Part shown: positions 9,408-18,084 of the stretch, one piece after another | Layout: the number at the start of each line of letters is the position of its first letter | How positions within the stretch are numbered: the first letter of the stretch is position 1 | Assembly (NCBI RefSeq): GCF_900142975.1 | Contig: NZ_LT670848.1 | Location: 620,001-684,000, forward strand | Origin: Salegentibacter salegens | GTDB taxonomy: Bacteria > Bacteroidota > Bacteroidia > Flavobacteriales > Flavobacteriaceae | DNA: 64,000 nt | Direction: 5' to 3' | Program-made: the position numbers and the translations under genes | Notes under the pieces: generated by a model | Database searches by the model: none | What the model saw: only the letters and a program-made list of their open reading frames with translations | Told to the model about the DNA's origin: nothing

Positions 9408-10226
9408 ATGAACAATAATTTTTCAATTAAAAATAAAGTCATCGCTATAACGGGTGGGGGTGGAGTACTGGGAGGTTCCATGGCCAAATATTTGGTTCAA
9501 AACGAAGCCAAAGTAATTATTTTGGCACATAACCCTAAAAATACTGAGAAACGTGTAAAGGAACTTAATGCCATAATGCCGAATTCGGCTTCAGGTTATA
9601 CGGCCGATGTCCTAGATGAAGAACTACTTGCTGAAATAGCAACTAAAATTATAGAAAAAGAAGGACGATTGGATGGTTTAATTAATGCAGCAGGAGGAAA
9701 CATGCCAGGTGCAACGGTAAATCCAGACCAAACTATTTTTGATATTTCCACAGGAGATTTAAAGAAGGTGTTAGATTTAAATTTAATGGGATCTGTAATG
9801 CCTTCACTTGCTTTGGGTAAGATTATGGCAGAACAAGGTTCTGGAGTGATCATTAATATTTCGTCAATGGCCTCTACTCAGGCTATAACCAGGGTTTTAG
9901 GTTACTCTATGGCAAAATCTGGGATTGAGATATTTACCAAGTGGATGGCTATGGAAATGGCAATGAAGTTTAATGATAAAATTAGGATTAATGCTTTAGC
10001 CCCTGGCTTTTTTATTGGAAACCAAAACAGAAAGCTACTTATCAATGAGGATGGATCTTATACAGAACGTGGGAAGACCGTGATTAGAAAAACTCCCATG
10101 AAAAGATTTGGGGATGCTTCAGAATTAAATGGTACTGTTCATTACCTATTAAGCGATGCAGCGTCTTTCGTGACTGGAACAATTGTGCCAGTAGATGGAG
10201 GCTTTAGTTCATTTTCAGGAGTTTAA
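9408..10226 (+). CDS. SDR-family D-mannonate oxidoreductase (first copy)
   Basis: 272-residue short-chain dehydrogenase, probably reducing fructuronate to mannonate with NAD(P)H. TGGGGVLG at 15-22 is the dinucleotide-binding loop, NAAGG at 93-97, and the catalytic Ser-Tyr-Lys set includes YSMAK (Tyr166, Lys170). The tail ends with VDGGFSSFSGV, shared with the paralogue at 42307 (VPIDGGFSAYSGI). It is followed 21 bases on by the first codons of a uxuA-like gene, the same order as in the intact copy. The NALAPGFF and NEDGS-TERG segments are also shared. This copy looks intact while its partners have collapsed. Confidence 0.85.
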   Translation: MNNNFSIKNKVIAITGGGGVLGGSMAKYLVQNEAKVIILAHNPKNTEKRVKELNAIMPNSASGYTADVLDEELLAEIATKIIEKEGRLDGLINAAGGNMPGATVNPDQTIFDISTGDLKKVLDLNLMGSVMPSLALGKIMAEQGSGVIINISSMASTQAITRVLGYSMAKSGIEIFTKWMAMEMAMKFNDKIRINALAPGFFIGNQNRKLLINEDGSYTERGKTVIRKTPMKRFGDASELNGTVHYLLSDAASFVTGTIVPVDGGFSSFSGV

Positions 10227-10247
10227 TTGTTAAAATAAAAAATTAGT

Positions 10248-10357
10248 ATGGAATATTTGGAAAAAACTTTTAGATGGGTCGGTCCATATTTTGGGATTGG
10301 ACCATGTTTTTGTGACTGATGACTTTAAGGTTTTAAAGCACGGTATTTTAACTGATA
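10248..10357 (+). pseudogene. Fused remnants: uxuA start joined to endonuclease/phosphatase gene fragment
   Basis: 10248-10299 encodes MEYLEKTFRWVGP, the start of a mannonate dehydratase. It is joined directly to 10300-10357, which is identical over 58 bases to 45394-45451, inside the endonuclease/exonuclease/phosphatase-family gene. The rest of both genes is missing. Its order (SDR, uxuA, EEP) repeats that of 42307-45600, so this is a collapsed duplicate of that module, cut on its right by an IS982 fragment. Confidence 0.8.
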
Positions 10358-11010
10358 ACCTGAGTTCGACCTAAGCAATTAGCAGAATAATGCGAGTTGA
10401 CCACTTGCGTTAGGCTGTCCTTCAAATTTTATTGCTGGTTTTTTCTCTTGAAAAGAGTAGGCAATTAGACTGGCCACCAGATTGGTTATAAAATTTCCAA
10501 AGCTTCTGTGTCTCGAATGCTCGGCGTGGCAAATATTCTTGAGCTGATCATTTATCGTCTCAATTATTGAACGTTTCCTTAGCAATATCTTGTCCCTCAT
10601 TGTCATCAGTACGTTTTTCATATTATTGCGTATCCTGGTGACCAGATGCAGCCCATCATCAAATAACATCGCTGCGAGATCCTTTGATATATATCCTTTA
10701 TCTGCATATAGGCTTCCAAAAATCTTGTTCAATATATTCCCTTCTTTAAGAGGTTCCCTATCGTCCACATTTCCCTGGGTAATCACGAAATTTAAAATTT
10801 CCCCCTTATCGTTCACTATGATATGGAGTTTAAAACCGTGGGACTAGCCCATTGTGGACTTCCCAGTGGTTGCTATTCCCTCAAAGACCTTGTTGGATTT
10901 TATGCGCTTGTTCTTGGAGACCCTCACGGGAGTGGAATCGATAAAGGAGATCCCCGTGCACTCTCCCAGGCAACGGGTCTTCATAAATAGTACAAGTGGC
11001 AGCATATTGG
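10358..11010 (-). pseudogene. IS982-family transposase, truncated and interrupted
   Basis: Read on the minus strand, LPLVLFMKTRCLGECTGISF, IDSTPVRV and KVFEGIATTGKSTMG run to a TAG at 10844-10846, where family members have Trp. After it come FKLHIIVNDKGEILNFVITQ, YADKGYIS and RKRSIIETINDQLKNICHAE to the stop at 10379. The N-terminal third is missing, replaced at about 11010 by another IS fragment. Inactive. The end ACCTGAGTTCGA at 10358 is probably the surviving terminal repeat. Confidence 0.8.
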
Positions 11011-11574
11011 CTTGCATCAACCGCCACCTGCTCGTTGCTCACGTCCCTCTTCTTTGATTTGCCACCCCGTTCCCTGGGCCTGCGACCTTTACCTCCATGC
11101 CCTTTTCAGACCGAAGGAAAAAAACTCACCGCTCTCGGTGATCCCAGTGAACTCCCCACCGTCGCCCACCAACGAGGCAAGTATCTTGTGCCTCCAGTCG
11201 AAAGCGGTCTTCTTGTTGATTCCGAGGGCGGCACTTATTTTGTCCAGGCTATTCTCGTTTATCATTAACTTCAGATATTCGCCCACCTTATCGCGCCTCT
11301 GAAAGCCGGCTATCCAAGTGCCCGTGTATTCCGTAAAACCCCTATTGCAGGACTTGCATTTATAGCGTTGCACCCCGTTGTCAGTGCCTTGGCGTATATA
11401 CTTCTTGTGCGAACAGTGTGGACAGGATCCCATCTTGTTGTCCAGCTCGTGACGGCGGGAAGCGTGCACGGTCAAATCTGCCGTGCGGATGGTGTCACGA
11501 TTTTTTTTCAATAGCCGATCCCGCTCTGTGGTGGGCAGCGAGAGGATTTTCTCCTTAAGTTTCTCTGTTTCCAT
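11011..11574 (-). pseudogene. IS1595-type transposase N-terminal fragment
   Basis: The minus strand encodes a zinc ribbon (CPHC...CKSC around residues 51-77), then NSLDKISAALGINKKTAFDW and RHKILASL, an HTH region typical of IS1595 transposases. The intact-looking frame ends at 11089. The family text resumes in another frame (GGKSKKRDVSNEQVAV) before the junction with the IS982 fragment near 11010. So it is frameshifted and lacks the catalytic core. Confidence 0.75.
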
Positions 11575-11616
11575 ATCAGTAACTCACCTTACGCAAAAAT
11601 TAATCAAAAAGGGCCG

Positions 11617-11940
11617 TTATGCTGCCCTTGGTGTTGATAACTTATTGAGTTCTGCATAAGCCGCTTGTTGAGCGGCCAGGTATATCTGGGTTTTCATTGC
11701 AAAATGATTTTTTTTGGTCCTCTGTTTCAACCATTCCAGTTTTATGTAGGCCACGATGGACAGCACATAATGGTTGGTTTGGGTCTTGATTGTTTTCGTT
11801 GGGCTTTTGCCAAAACCCGTATTGCTTTTTATGGATTTGTGATAAGCCTCTACTCCCCACCGTTTTTTGTAGATCGTAGTTATTTGGTCATGAGAGCTTT
11901 GTATTCGCATTGCTGTTCTTTATGCTCTTAATTTAACAGT
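11617..11940 (-). pseudogene. DDE transposase C-terminal fragment (IS4/IS701 type)
   Basis: About 97 residues: DQITTIYKKRWGVEAYHKSI, KSPTKTIKTQTNHYVLSIVA and AYIKLEWLK, the last catalytic block of an IS4/IS701-type transposase. Nothing upstream in frame continues it. It is the third IS fragment in a row between the collapsed mannonate module and the LacI gene. Confidence 0.7.
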
Positions 11941-11962
11941 AGATAAATAGTACGATTTTCCA

Positions 11963-13027
11963 TCATTCATTCGTATCTATTTTCGCATTATAATACATCA
12001 AATTTTCTCGGGTAATTATATCAAGCGGTAAATATTTTTCGGATTCTACAGCTTGCCTATTTACAAGATGTTTATAAAAAACATCCAATGCAGCATAACC
12101 TTGGCTTTCAGGTCGCTGACCGATGACATAGCTTATGACACCACTTTCTAAATGTGAAACGGTATTTTTTATTAAATCATAACCTACAAGTTTGATTTTC
12201 TTCATTTCCGCAAAATTTTCCACAATACAATCGGCCGCATAGTATACTTTTGAGCTTGGAACAAAGATACCAACGGTATCCCCATTAGGGCTGCAGGCAT
12301 TTTTTAGAGTGTTCTTCCAATCTAAACTACCTTGATGGATATCAAATTCAACCAAAGAAATATTATCGATAAAATCGCTGTTATAAATATATTCTTTAAA
12401 ACCCTCAGTACGCAGTTGTAGCTTCTTATTATGATTTTCGTTGCTTTTAATGGATATTATTGATATTACGCCTTGCCCATTTATTTCTGAACATAGTAGT
12501 TTAGCGGCTAATTTACCACTTTGAAAAGCATCTTGACCTATAAAACCTAAAGCCCCGCTATTGGAGATTTTGGAATCGATTACGGAAAAAGGAATTTGCA
12601 GCCTTTTTAATTGCAAGCTCCATTTTACAGCTTCAAAATTAATTACCGGTGCAAGTATAACTCCATCAGGCTTTAGACTAATAATCTTATTAGAATGTTT
12701 TATAAATGATTGAACCGAATTTTGATCAAAATAGAAAATTTCCAAGTTAATGCCGAATTGCTTCAAATTTTCCTCTGCTTTTTTCAGACCCCTTGCTGGC
12801 ATCTCCCAATATTCACCTTCATTATAAGAAGGAATTAAGGCACATATGGAATACGTCTTGTTCAACACCAAGCCCCTGGCAAACATATTGGGTTGGTAAT
12901 TTACCCGTTCCAAGATTTCTAGTACTTTTTCTTTGGTTTTCTTTGAAACTTTTCCGCGATTATGAATTACCCTATCTACAGTACCCAGCGAAACATTAGC
13001 TAATTTTGCTATTTCTTTGATAGTCAT
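11963..13027 (-). CDS. LacI-family transcriptional regulator of the PUL
   Basis: 354-residue DNA-binding repressor or activator. Residues 1-25 (MTIKEIAKLANVSLGTVDRV) are the LacI helix-turn-helix and NRGKVSKKTKEKVLEI the hinge side. The rest is a periplasmic-binding-protein-like sugar-sensing domain (SICALIPSYNEGEYW, LGFIGQDAFQSG, KLVGYDL, YVIGQRPESQGYAALDVFY). It is transcribed away from susC, with about 1.1 kb between them. TACGTA-centred palindromes in that gap (13076, 13877, 14021) are candidate operators. A uronate or derivative is the likely ligand by context (inference). Confidence 0.92.
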   Translation of the reverse strand: MTIKEIAKLANVSLGTVDRVIHNRGKVSKKTKEKVLEILERVNYQPNMFARGLVLNKTYSICALIPSYNEGEYWEMPARGLKKAEENLKQFGINLEIFYFDQNSVQSFIKHSNKIISLKPDGVILAPVINFEAVKWSLQLKRLQIPFSVIDSKISNSGALGFIGQDAFQSGKLAAKLLCSEINGQGVISIISIKSNENHNKKLQLRTEGFKEYIYNSDFIDNISLVEFDIHQGSLDWKNTLKNACSPNGDTVGIFVPSSKVYYAADCIVENFAEMKKIKLVGYDLIKNTVSHLESGVISYVIGQRPESQGYAALDVFYKHLVNRQAVESEKYLPLDIITRENLMYYNAKIDTNE

Positions 13028-13075
13028 TTTAATGAATTAAAGATAAAGAATGCGAAAATAACAGAAAATTAAATA

Positions 13076-13087
13076 GTATACGTACAC
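13076..13087. promoter_or_regulatory. Candidate LacI operator near lacI start
   Basis: GTATACGTACAC, an imperfect palindrome (10 of 12 positions symmetric) centred on CG, 49 bases upstream of the lacI-type gene. Suggests autoregulation. Confidence 0.5.
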
Positions 13088-13129
13088 AATTTAAAATAAA
13101 TTATAGAGGTCAAAAGTTTAAACGCCTAT

Positions 13130-13520
13130 CGCGATTGCCAGTAAATAATGAATTACGGAATATATTCAACGGTCAAAATCTTCGAGAGTTCTATAGTCGG
13201 TTCAATACCGACTTGGATTGCAAAAAAATATCTAGCAGGTTTGAAGAACTAAACCGATTACAAATACTTAAAGTGCAACCATAGTGCCTGTCAGGTCAAA
13301 AAAGGAGTTTAGCCCGGCAGTGCAATCTCTGTGGGCATAAAAAGTCTGCTACTGCCAATACACTATTTCACAAAATAAAATTTGGATTTAGGAATGCCTT
13401 TTTCATCTGCTCTGAGAACGACCATCAAGAGTTTTTCGGCAAGCTATGTGGATCCCCTATGGCGTGACAAAAAAGGACTTTGCAACACCGAACGGGGTAT
13501 TAAGCTGCCGAAATAGTTCA
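13130..13520 (+). pseudogene. IS1595-type transposase remnant
   Basis: Broken text in several frames: SRFNTDLDCKKYLAGLK, then ARQCNLCGHKKSATANTLFH, KIKFGFRNAFFICSEN and GKLCGSPMA. This resembles the zinc-ribbon front of an IS1595-type transposase. Multiple stops and frameshifts; no catalytic part seen. Confidence 0.55.
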
Positions 13521-13635
13521 GAAACCCTAACACTCACAGAGTTGATTTCTACGTTTTTTTTGATATTCTTTTGATAAGTCCAAAAGTGTCTAACTCCTGA
13601 ATATGTTTTTAGGGTTATAATCTATTTATTAAATC

Positions 13636-13855
13636 ACTATTGTCCGGTAAAGTTTTTTTGACTTGCTGGAATATGAGTGAGTAAAGACAATTCGGATGTT
13701 TTACATTATACACACCTTGCTTTGGGAAAATGAACGAATAGTTTCATAATTTAAAATTGTCACTTAAAAAACGCTGATATTCAGTAGGTTGGTTTTAGTC
13801 TTTTTTCTTTATTCTTGCAGCGAAGCGATCTTTACTCTTTAACCGGACACCAATG
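13636..13855. mobile_element. MITE-like non-autonomous element
   Basis: 220 bases with imperfect inverted ends (TGTCCGGTAAAG left; the complement of the right end reads TGTCCGGTTAAAG). It is flanked by the 10-base direct repeat TTATTAAATC at 13626-13635 and 13856-13865. No coding capacity. The 10-base duplication fits mobilisation by an IS4-type transposase. Confidence 0.65.
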
Positions 13856-13876
13856 TTATTAAATCCACCTTTAATA

Positions 13877-13888
13877 AGGTACGTACCT
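13877..13888. promoter_or_regulatory. Candidate LacI operator upstream of susC
   Basis: AGGTACGTACCT, a perfect 12-base palindrome with central CG, typical of LacI-family operators. It lies 227 bases before the susC start. Confidence 0.55.
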
Positions 13889-14020
13889 GATTTTATTTTT
13901 ATTTTATTTTGAAAATCTAAAAAATTTCTTAACTTAGTCCCAAATAAAGATATTATAGTTATTTAAGTGTTAAAAATATGTGTGGTTATCCTTATATTAT
14001 AGCTTATTTCACCCAATAAT

Positions 14021-14032
14021 GTTAACGTACAC
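14021..14032. promoter_or_regulatory. Weak candidate operator near susC
   Basis: GTTAACGTACAC shares the ACGTACAC half with the site at 13076 and lies 83 bases before susC. Only half of it is symmetric. Confidence 0.35.
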
Positions 14033-14114
14033 TTTTTGTTTTCTATTGGTTACAAAAGGTTTTATTCTTAAATCTAAAATTTAATATCCTATTAATAATC
14101 CTAAAATTTAAAAT

Positions 14115-17100
14115 ATGAAATTAGAGCTAAAAAATGTTTTTAATTTAAAAGTCTTTATTGTTAAGGGGTTTTTGATGTTTGCTGTTATTTTGGTCTTTTG
14201 TTTTCCTCTCAATTCCTTATATGCTTCTGGGTCTATGGCAAATTTAAATGAATTTATTATTTCGAAAAACTTCCAAGAAGTAACGGTGAGTGGCGTGGTG
14301 GTTGATAAAGATGGTGTGCCTTTACCAGGTGCCAATGTTTCGGAAAAAGGCACTTCAAACGGTACACAAACTGATTTTGATGGAAAATTTTCGTTAATAG
14401 TTTCAGGTGAAAATGCTATTCTTTCAATATCTTTTATGGGCTTCGTTACAACGGATGTGCCAGTCGAAGGGCGGGAGACTTTGAGTATAACTTTGGAAGA
14501 TAGTGCTGCTGCTTTGGATGAAGTTGTGGTAGTAGGTTACGGTACGCAAAGCCGCCGCGATGTCACAGCTGCAATAGCTTCGGTTCCAATGGACGAAATT
14601 AAAGATATGCCAGTGTCTAATGTGGCTATCGGTATCCAGGGAAAAGTTCCTGGTGTGCAAATTCAACAAACTAGTGGTGCTCCTGGCAGTACACCCTCAA
14701 TAAAAGTACGGGGATTCGGTTCTATAAGTGCAGGGAGCGATCCTTTAATTGTGGTTGATGGTAATATGGTAAGTGCTCAGGTTTTTAATTTAATAAACCC
14801 GAATGAAATAGAAAGCATTGATATTCTAAAAGATGCTTCATCTACGGCTATTTACGGATCTCGTGGGTCAAATGGTGTTGTAATGGTCACAACTTCACGT
14901 GGTAAGGCAGGGCGTCATGTTGTAACTCTTGATATGTATACGGGGTTTCAGGAGATCTCTAATCAGGTGGATATGTTAAACTCAGAGCAGTTCGCCGAAT
15001 TTTCAAGAGAAGCTGCTAACAATGCTTACTTAGATAATGTTCCAGGGGCTACCCCTTCTGATCCAAATGATGTTCGTCCTGGTGATTACCTGCGTTATCG
15101 ATATCCTAGGGGTGAAAATTTTGAATGGCTTAATTTTGATGATCCTTCTAACCTGCCTTATCATGATTATCAAGATTTGATATTTCAAAGAGCTTCAATG
15201 AATAATTACCAATTATCGGCTTCCGGTGGAACTGATAAAGTTCAGTATGCAGTAAGTGGTGGATATTTAGGTCAAAATGGTATCATCAAAAGATCAAATC
15301 TTGATAGGTATACTTTGCGTGCCAACGTTGATATAAATATTACACCTAGACTAAGGATGGGAATAAACATAAACCCTTCACATAGTATAAGGCAGGATGT
15401 AAATGCCAGCGGCCATTGGGCTAGTAACGGCATTATCAATTCTGCTTTAGCTGCTGTACCAATGGCACCTATTTATTCTGAGGATGGGGCAGCCTATTCT
15501 TCTCAGGCCGCCATATCAGCTCCTTATGGATGGCCTGGTGTGCCTAATCCTATAGCCAATATTACTGAAGTTGACAACCAGTATTCATATACTAATTTAT
15601 TGACTAACGCTTATGCAGAATATCAAATTTTTGATGATCTAGAATACAGAGTTTCTGGTAATGTTAATTTGAACAACACCAGACGAGACATCTATCAGAC
15701 TTCAAAGTTACCACTTAACCAGCTTTTGCCTCCTAATCAAGCCACAGCTTCAACATCATCAGAGCAAGGAATAAACTGGGTATTTAATCAAACGTTAAAT
15801 TACAACAAGAACATCAATGAAATGCATGATTTGGATGTCTTAATCGGTATGGAAACATACAAACTTCAGTATAAGAATAGTTTAGCTTCCGGTACTACCT
15901 TTGCGAGTGATATTGTCCCGACCTTGAATGCTGCAGGTCAACCTACTTCTGTTTCTTCTTCAGAAGCAGAGACTTCTACTCTTTCTTATTTTGGAAGGGT
16001 GAGTTATGATTATGATGACAGGTATTTATTGAATGCTTCTATACGTTTGGATGGTTCGTCAGTTTTTGGTCCGGAAAATCGGTGGGGAACATTCCCTGCA
16101 GGTTCAGTAGGATGGAGATTGTCAGAAGAACCTTTTATGGAAAGCTTTACCTTTTTATCGGAAACGAAATTACGGGCAAGTTATGGTCTATCTGGTAACA
16201 ATGCTTTTGATACCTACTATCCCTATATTGCTTCTATTGGTGAAGATAATTATAGTTTTAATGGTAATTTAGTGACTGGGCTTGGTCCGAGTTCTTTGGG
16301 GAATGCCGAATTAGGTTGGGAGAAAAGTCGCCAATTAGATGTAGGAATTGATTTGGGATTGTTTGATCAGCGTATATATTTCAGTGTCGATTATTATAAT
16401 CGTACTACTACAGATCTTTTGTTAGCTGTAAACGTTCCGACAATTACGGGTTTTAGTACCGCATTTACGAACATTGGAGAAATGGAGAACAAAGGATGGG
16501 AATTTGCTTTAAATACTGACAATCTTACTGGCCAATTGTTGTGGGAAACAAATTTGAATTTATCTTTCAACCGAAACGAAGTTTTGGAATTAGGACCTAA
16601 CGGTGACCCTATAAGAAGTGGTAGTGGTATCGGTCAAACAAATATCACACAGATTGGTTCTCCCATCGGTAACTTTTATGGTTTTAAACAACTAGGTGTT
16701 TTTCAGGATGAAGCAGATCTGCAAAGCTATCCTCATTACGCCACAGCTAGACCAGGTGATGTGAAATACGAAGATGTAAATGGAGATGGGGAAATTACAG
16801 CCGATGATCGAACTATCATCGGTAATAATCAACCCGATTTTGTTTATGGTGTAACAAATACCTTCGCATATAGTGGATTTGATTTAAGTGTTTCTTTGTA
16901 TGGGCAGCAAGGAGGTGAAGTTCTTAATTTAAGCAGACGTTTCATTGAGCAACTGGAGGGAAATCAGAATCAGCTTACCACTGTTTTGAACAGATGGCGT
17001 TCACCAGAAGATTTAGGAGATGGCGTTACTCCACGTGCGAATTCAAGGACAACTGGTAATAACAATGCAGTATCCAGTCGATGGGTAGAGGATGCTTCTT

Positions 17101-17336
17101 TCTTACGTGTTCAGAACATTACTCTTGGTTACCAACTGCCACAAAATTTTATAGAAAGAATACGCTTACAACAAGCCAGGATCTATTTGTCTGGCCAAAA
17201 CTTATATACATGGACAGAATATCTGGGTTATAATCCTGAAGTAAGTGGCTATGAAGGAGCGTTAACCGGAGGAGTGGATTATGGAGCCTATCCGTTACCG
17301 AGGACAGTTACTCTTGGAGTTAATATAGGGTTCTAG
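14115..17336 (+). CDS. SusC/RagA-type TonB-dependent outer-membrane transporter
   Basis: 1073-residue outer-membrane porin that would import oligosaccharides with TonB energy. A signal peptide/anchor region (FLMFAVILVFCFPLNSLYAS) comes first. A carboxypeptidase D regulatory-like domain spans about 55-135 (VTVSGVVVDKDGVPLPGANV, TDFDGKFSL). Then come the plug (EVVVVGYGTQSRRDVTAAIA, VQIQQTSGAPGS, IDILKDASSTAIYGSRGSNG) and the barrel, ending in TVTLGVNIGF. It pairs with SusD starting 42 bases downstream. Full length for the family, no interruption. Substrate inferred only from context: a glucuronate-containing glycan. Confidence 0.96.
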   Translation: MKLELKNVFNLKVFIVKGFLMFAVILVFCFPLNSLYASGSMANLNEFIISKNFQEVTVSGVVVDKDGVPLPGANVSEKGTSNGTQTDFDGKFSLIVSGENAILSISFMGFVTTDVPVEGRETLSITLEDSAAALDEVVVVGYGTQSRRDVTAAIASVPMDEIKDMPVSNVAIGIQGKVPGVQIQQTSGAPGSTPSIKVRGFGSISAGSDPLIVVDGNMVSAQVFNLINPNEIESIDILKDASSTAIYGSRGSNGVVMVTTSRGKAGRHVVTLDMYTGFQEISNQVDMLNSEQFAEFSREAANNAYLDNVPGATPSDPNDVRPGDYLRYRYPRGENFEWLNFDDPSNLPYHDYQDLIFQRASMNNYQLSASGGTDKVQYAVSGGYLGQNGIIKRSNLDRYTLRANVDINITPRLRMGININPSHSIRQDVNASGHWASNGIINSALAAVPMAPIYSEDGAAYSSQAAISAPYGWPGVPNPIANITEVDNQYSYTNLLTNAYAEYQIFDDLEYRVSGNVNLNNTRRDIYQTSKLPLNQLLPPNQATASTSSEQGINWVFNQTLNYNKNINEMHDLDVLIGMETYKLQYKNSLASGTTFASDIVPTLNAAGQPTSVSSSEAETSTLSYFGRVSYDYDDRYLLNASIRLDGSSVFGPENRWGTFPAGSVGWRLSEEPFMESFTFLSETKLRASYGLSGNNAFDTYYPYIASIGEDNYSFNGNLVTGLGPSSLGNAELGWEKSRQLDVGIDLGLFDQRIYFSVDYYNRTTTDLLLAVNVPTITGFSTAFTNIGEMENKGWEFALNTDNLTGQLLWETNLNLSFNRNEVLELGPNGDPIRSGSGIGQTNITQIGSPIGNFYGFKQLGVFQDEADLQSYPHYATARPGDVKYEDVNGDGEITADDRTIIGNNQPDFVYGVTNTFAYSGFDLSVSLYGQQGGEVLNLSRRFIEQLEGNQNQLTTVLNRWRSPEDLGDGVTPRANSRTTGNNNAVSSRWVEDASFLRVQNITLGYQLPQNFIERIRLQQARIYLSGQNLYTWTEYLGYNPEVSGYEGALTGGVDYGAYPLPRTVTLGVNIGF

Positions 17337-18048
17337 ATTTTTTAAAGGAGATGTTCAATTAAACTAAAATAGTAAGTAATGAAAACGAAAGTAATGAGAT
17401 TAAAGAATATAAAAGGTCTCTGCGTGGGTCTAATATGTAGTATTCTCTTGAATTCTTGTAGTGAAAACTTTGTGGATCTACAACCGATTTCTGAAACTAC
17501 AACGGTTAATTTTTATCAAACCGCTGATGATATTAGGAATGCTGTGAACGGGGCCTATGCAGCACTGCAGGCGGACGGGATATCAATAGATAGTTATGTT
17601 TTTGGAGAAATTCGTTCTGATAACGCCATGCCGGTTCCATCAGGCTCAGTTACGAGCCAGGATGAATTTGATAGGTTCTATATACAATCAACAAATCCTT
17701 ATATAGAGGAACGTTGGAATGATAGTTACCGTGCAATCTCTCGATGCAATATCATCTTGGAGAGGATTGAAAACATAGAGATGGAGGAAGATATGAGAAA
17801 TATGTATATAGGAGAAGTGAAATTTATTCGAGCATATGTTTATTTTGAGTTAGTCCGCACGTATGGAGATGTCCCGTTGGTTTTGAAGGAAATCCAAAAT
17901 CCAAATGAAGCATATGAGTATGGCCGAAATTTAACAGCAGAAGTTTATTCTCAAATTGAAAGTGATCTTCAGGAGGCAGAAGCAGCTTTGTCACCATATA
18001 ATGAAGATTTAGGACGTGCGACGGGAGTGTTAGCTCAACTCTGTCTGC

Positions 18049-18080
18049 TTCTTCTCCCGGGGGTACCCCCGGGAGAAGAA
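18049..18080. terminator. Perfect 32-base palindrome at the IS256 end
   Basis: TTCTTCTCCCGGGGGT followed immediately by its exact complement: 16 base pairs with no loop. It lies just outside the transposase stop codon (18085). It may end transposase transcription and block read-through from susD. Confidence 0.6.
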
Positions 18081-18084
18081 AATT

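Larger units (their letters stand above)
13028..14114. promoter_or_regulatory. LacI-susC intergenic region
   Basis: About 1.09 kb without an intact gene. It holds three candidate operators, a degenerate transposase piece (13130-13520) and a MITE-like element (13636-13855). The susC promoter must lie here or upstream of 14115; I could not place a convincing -33/-7 pair. Confidence 0.6.
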
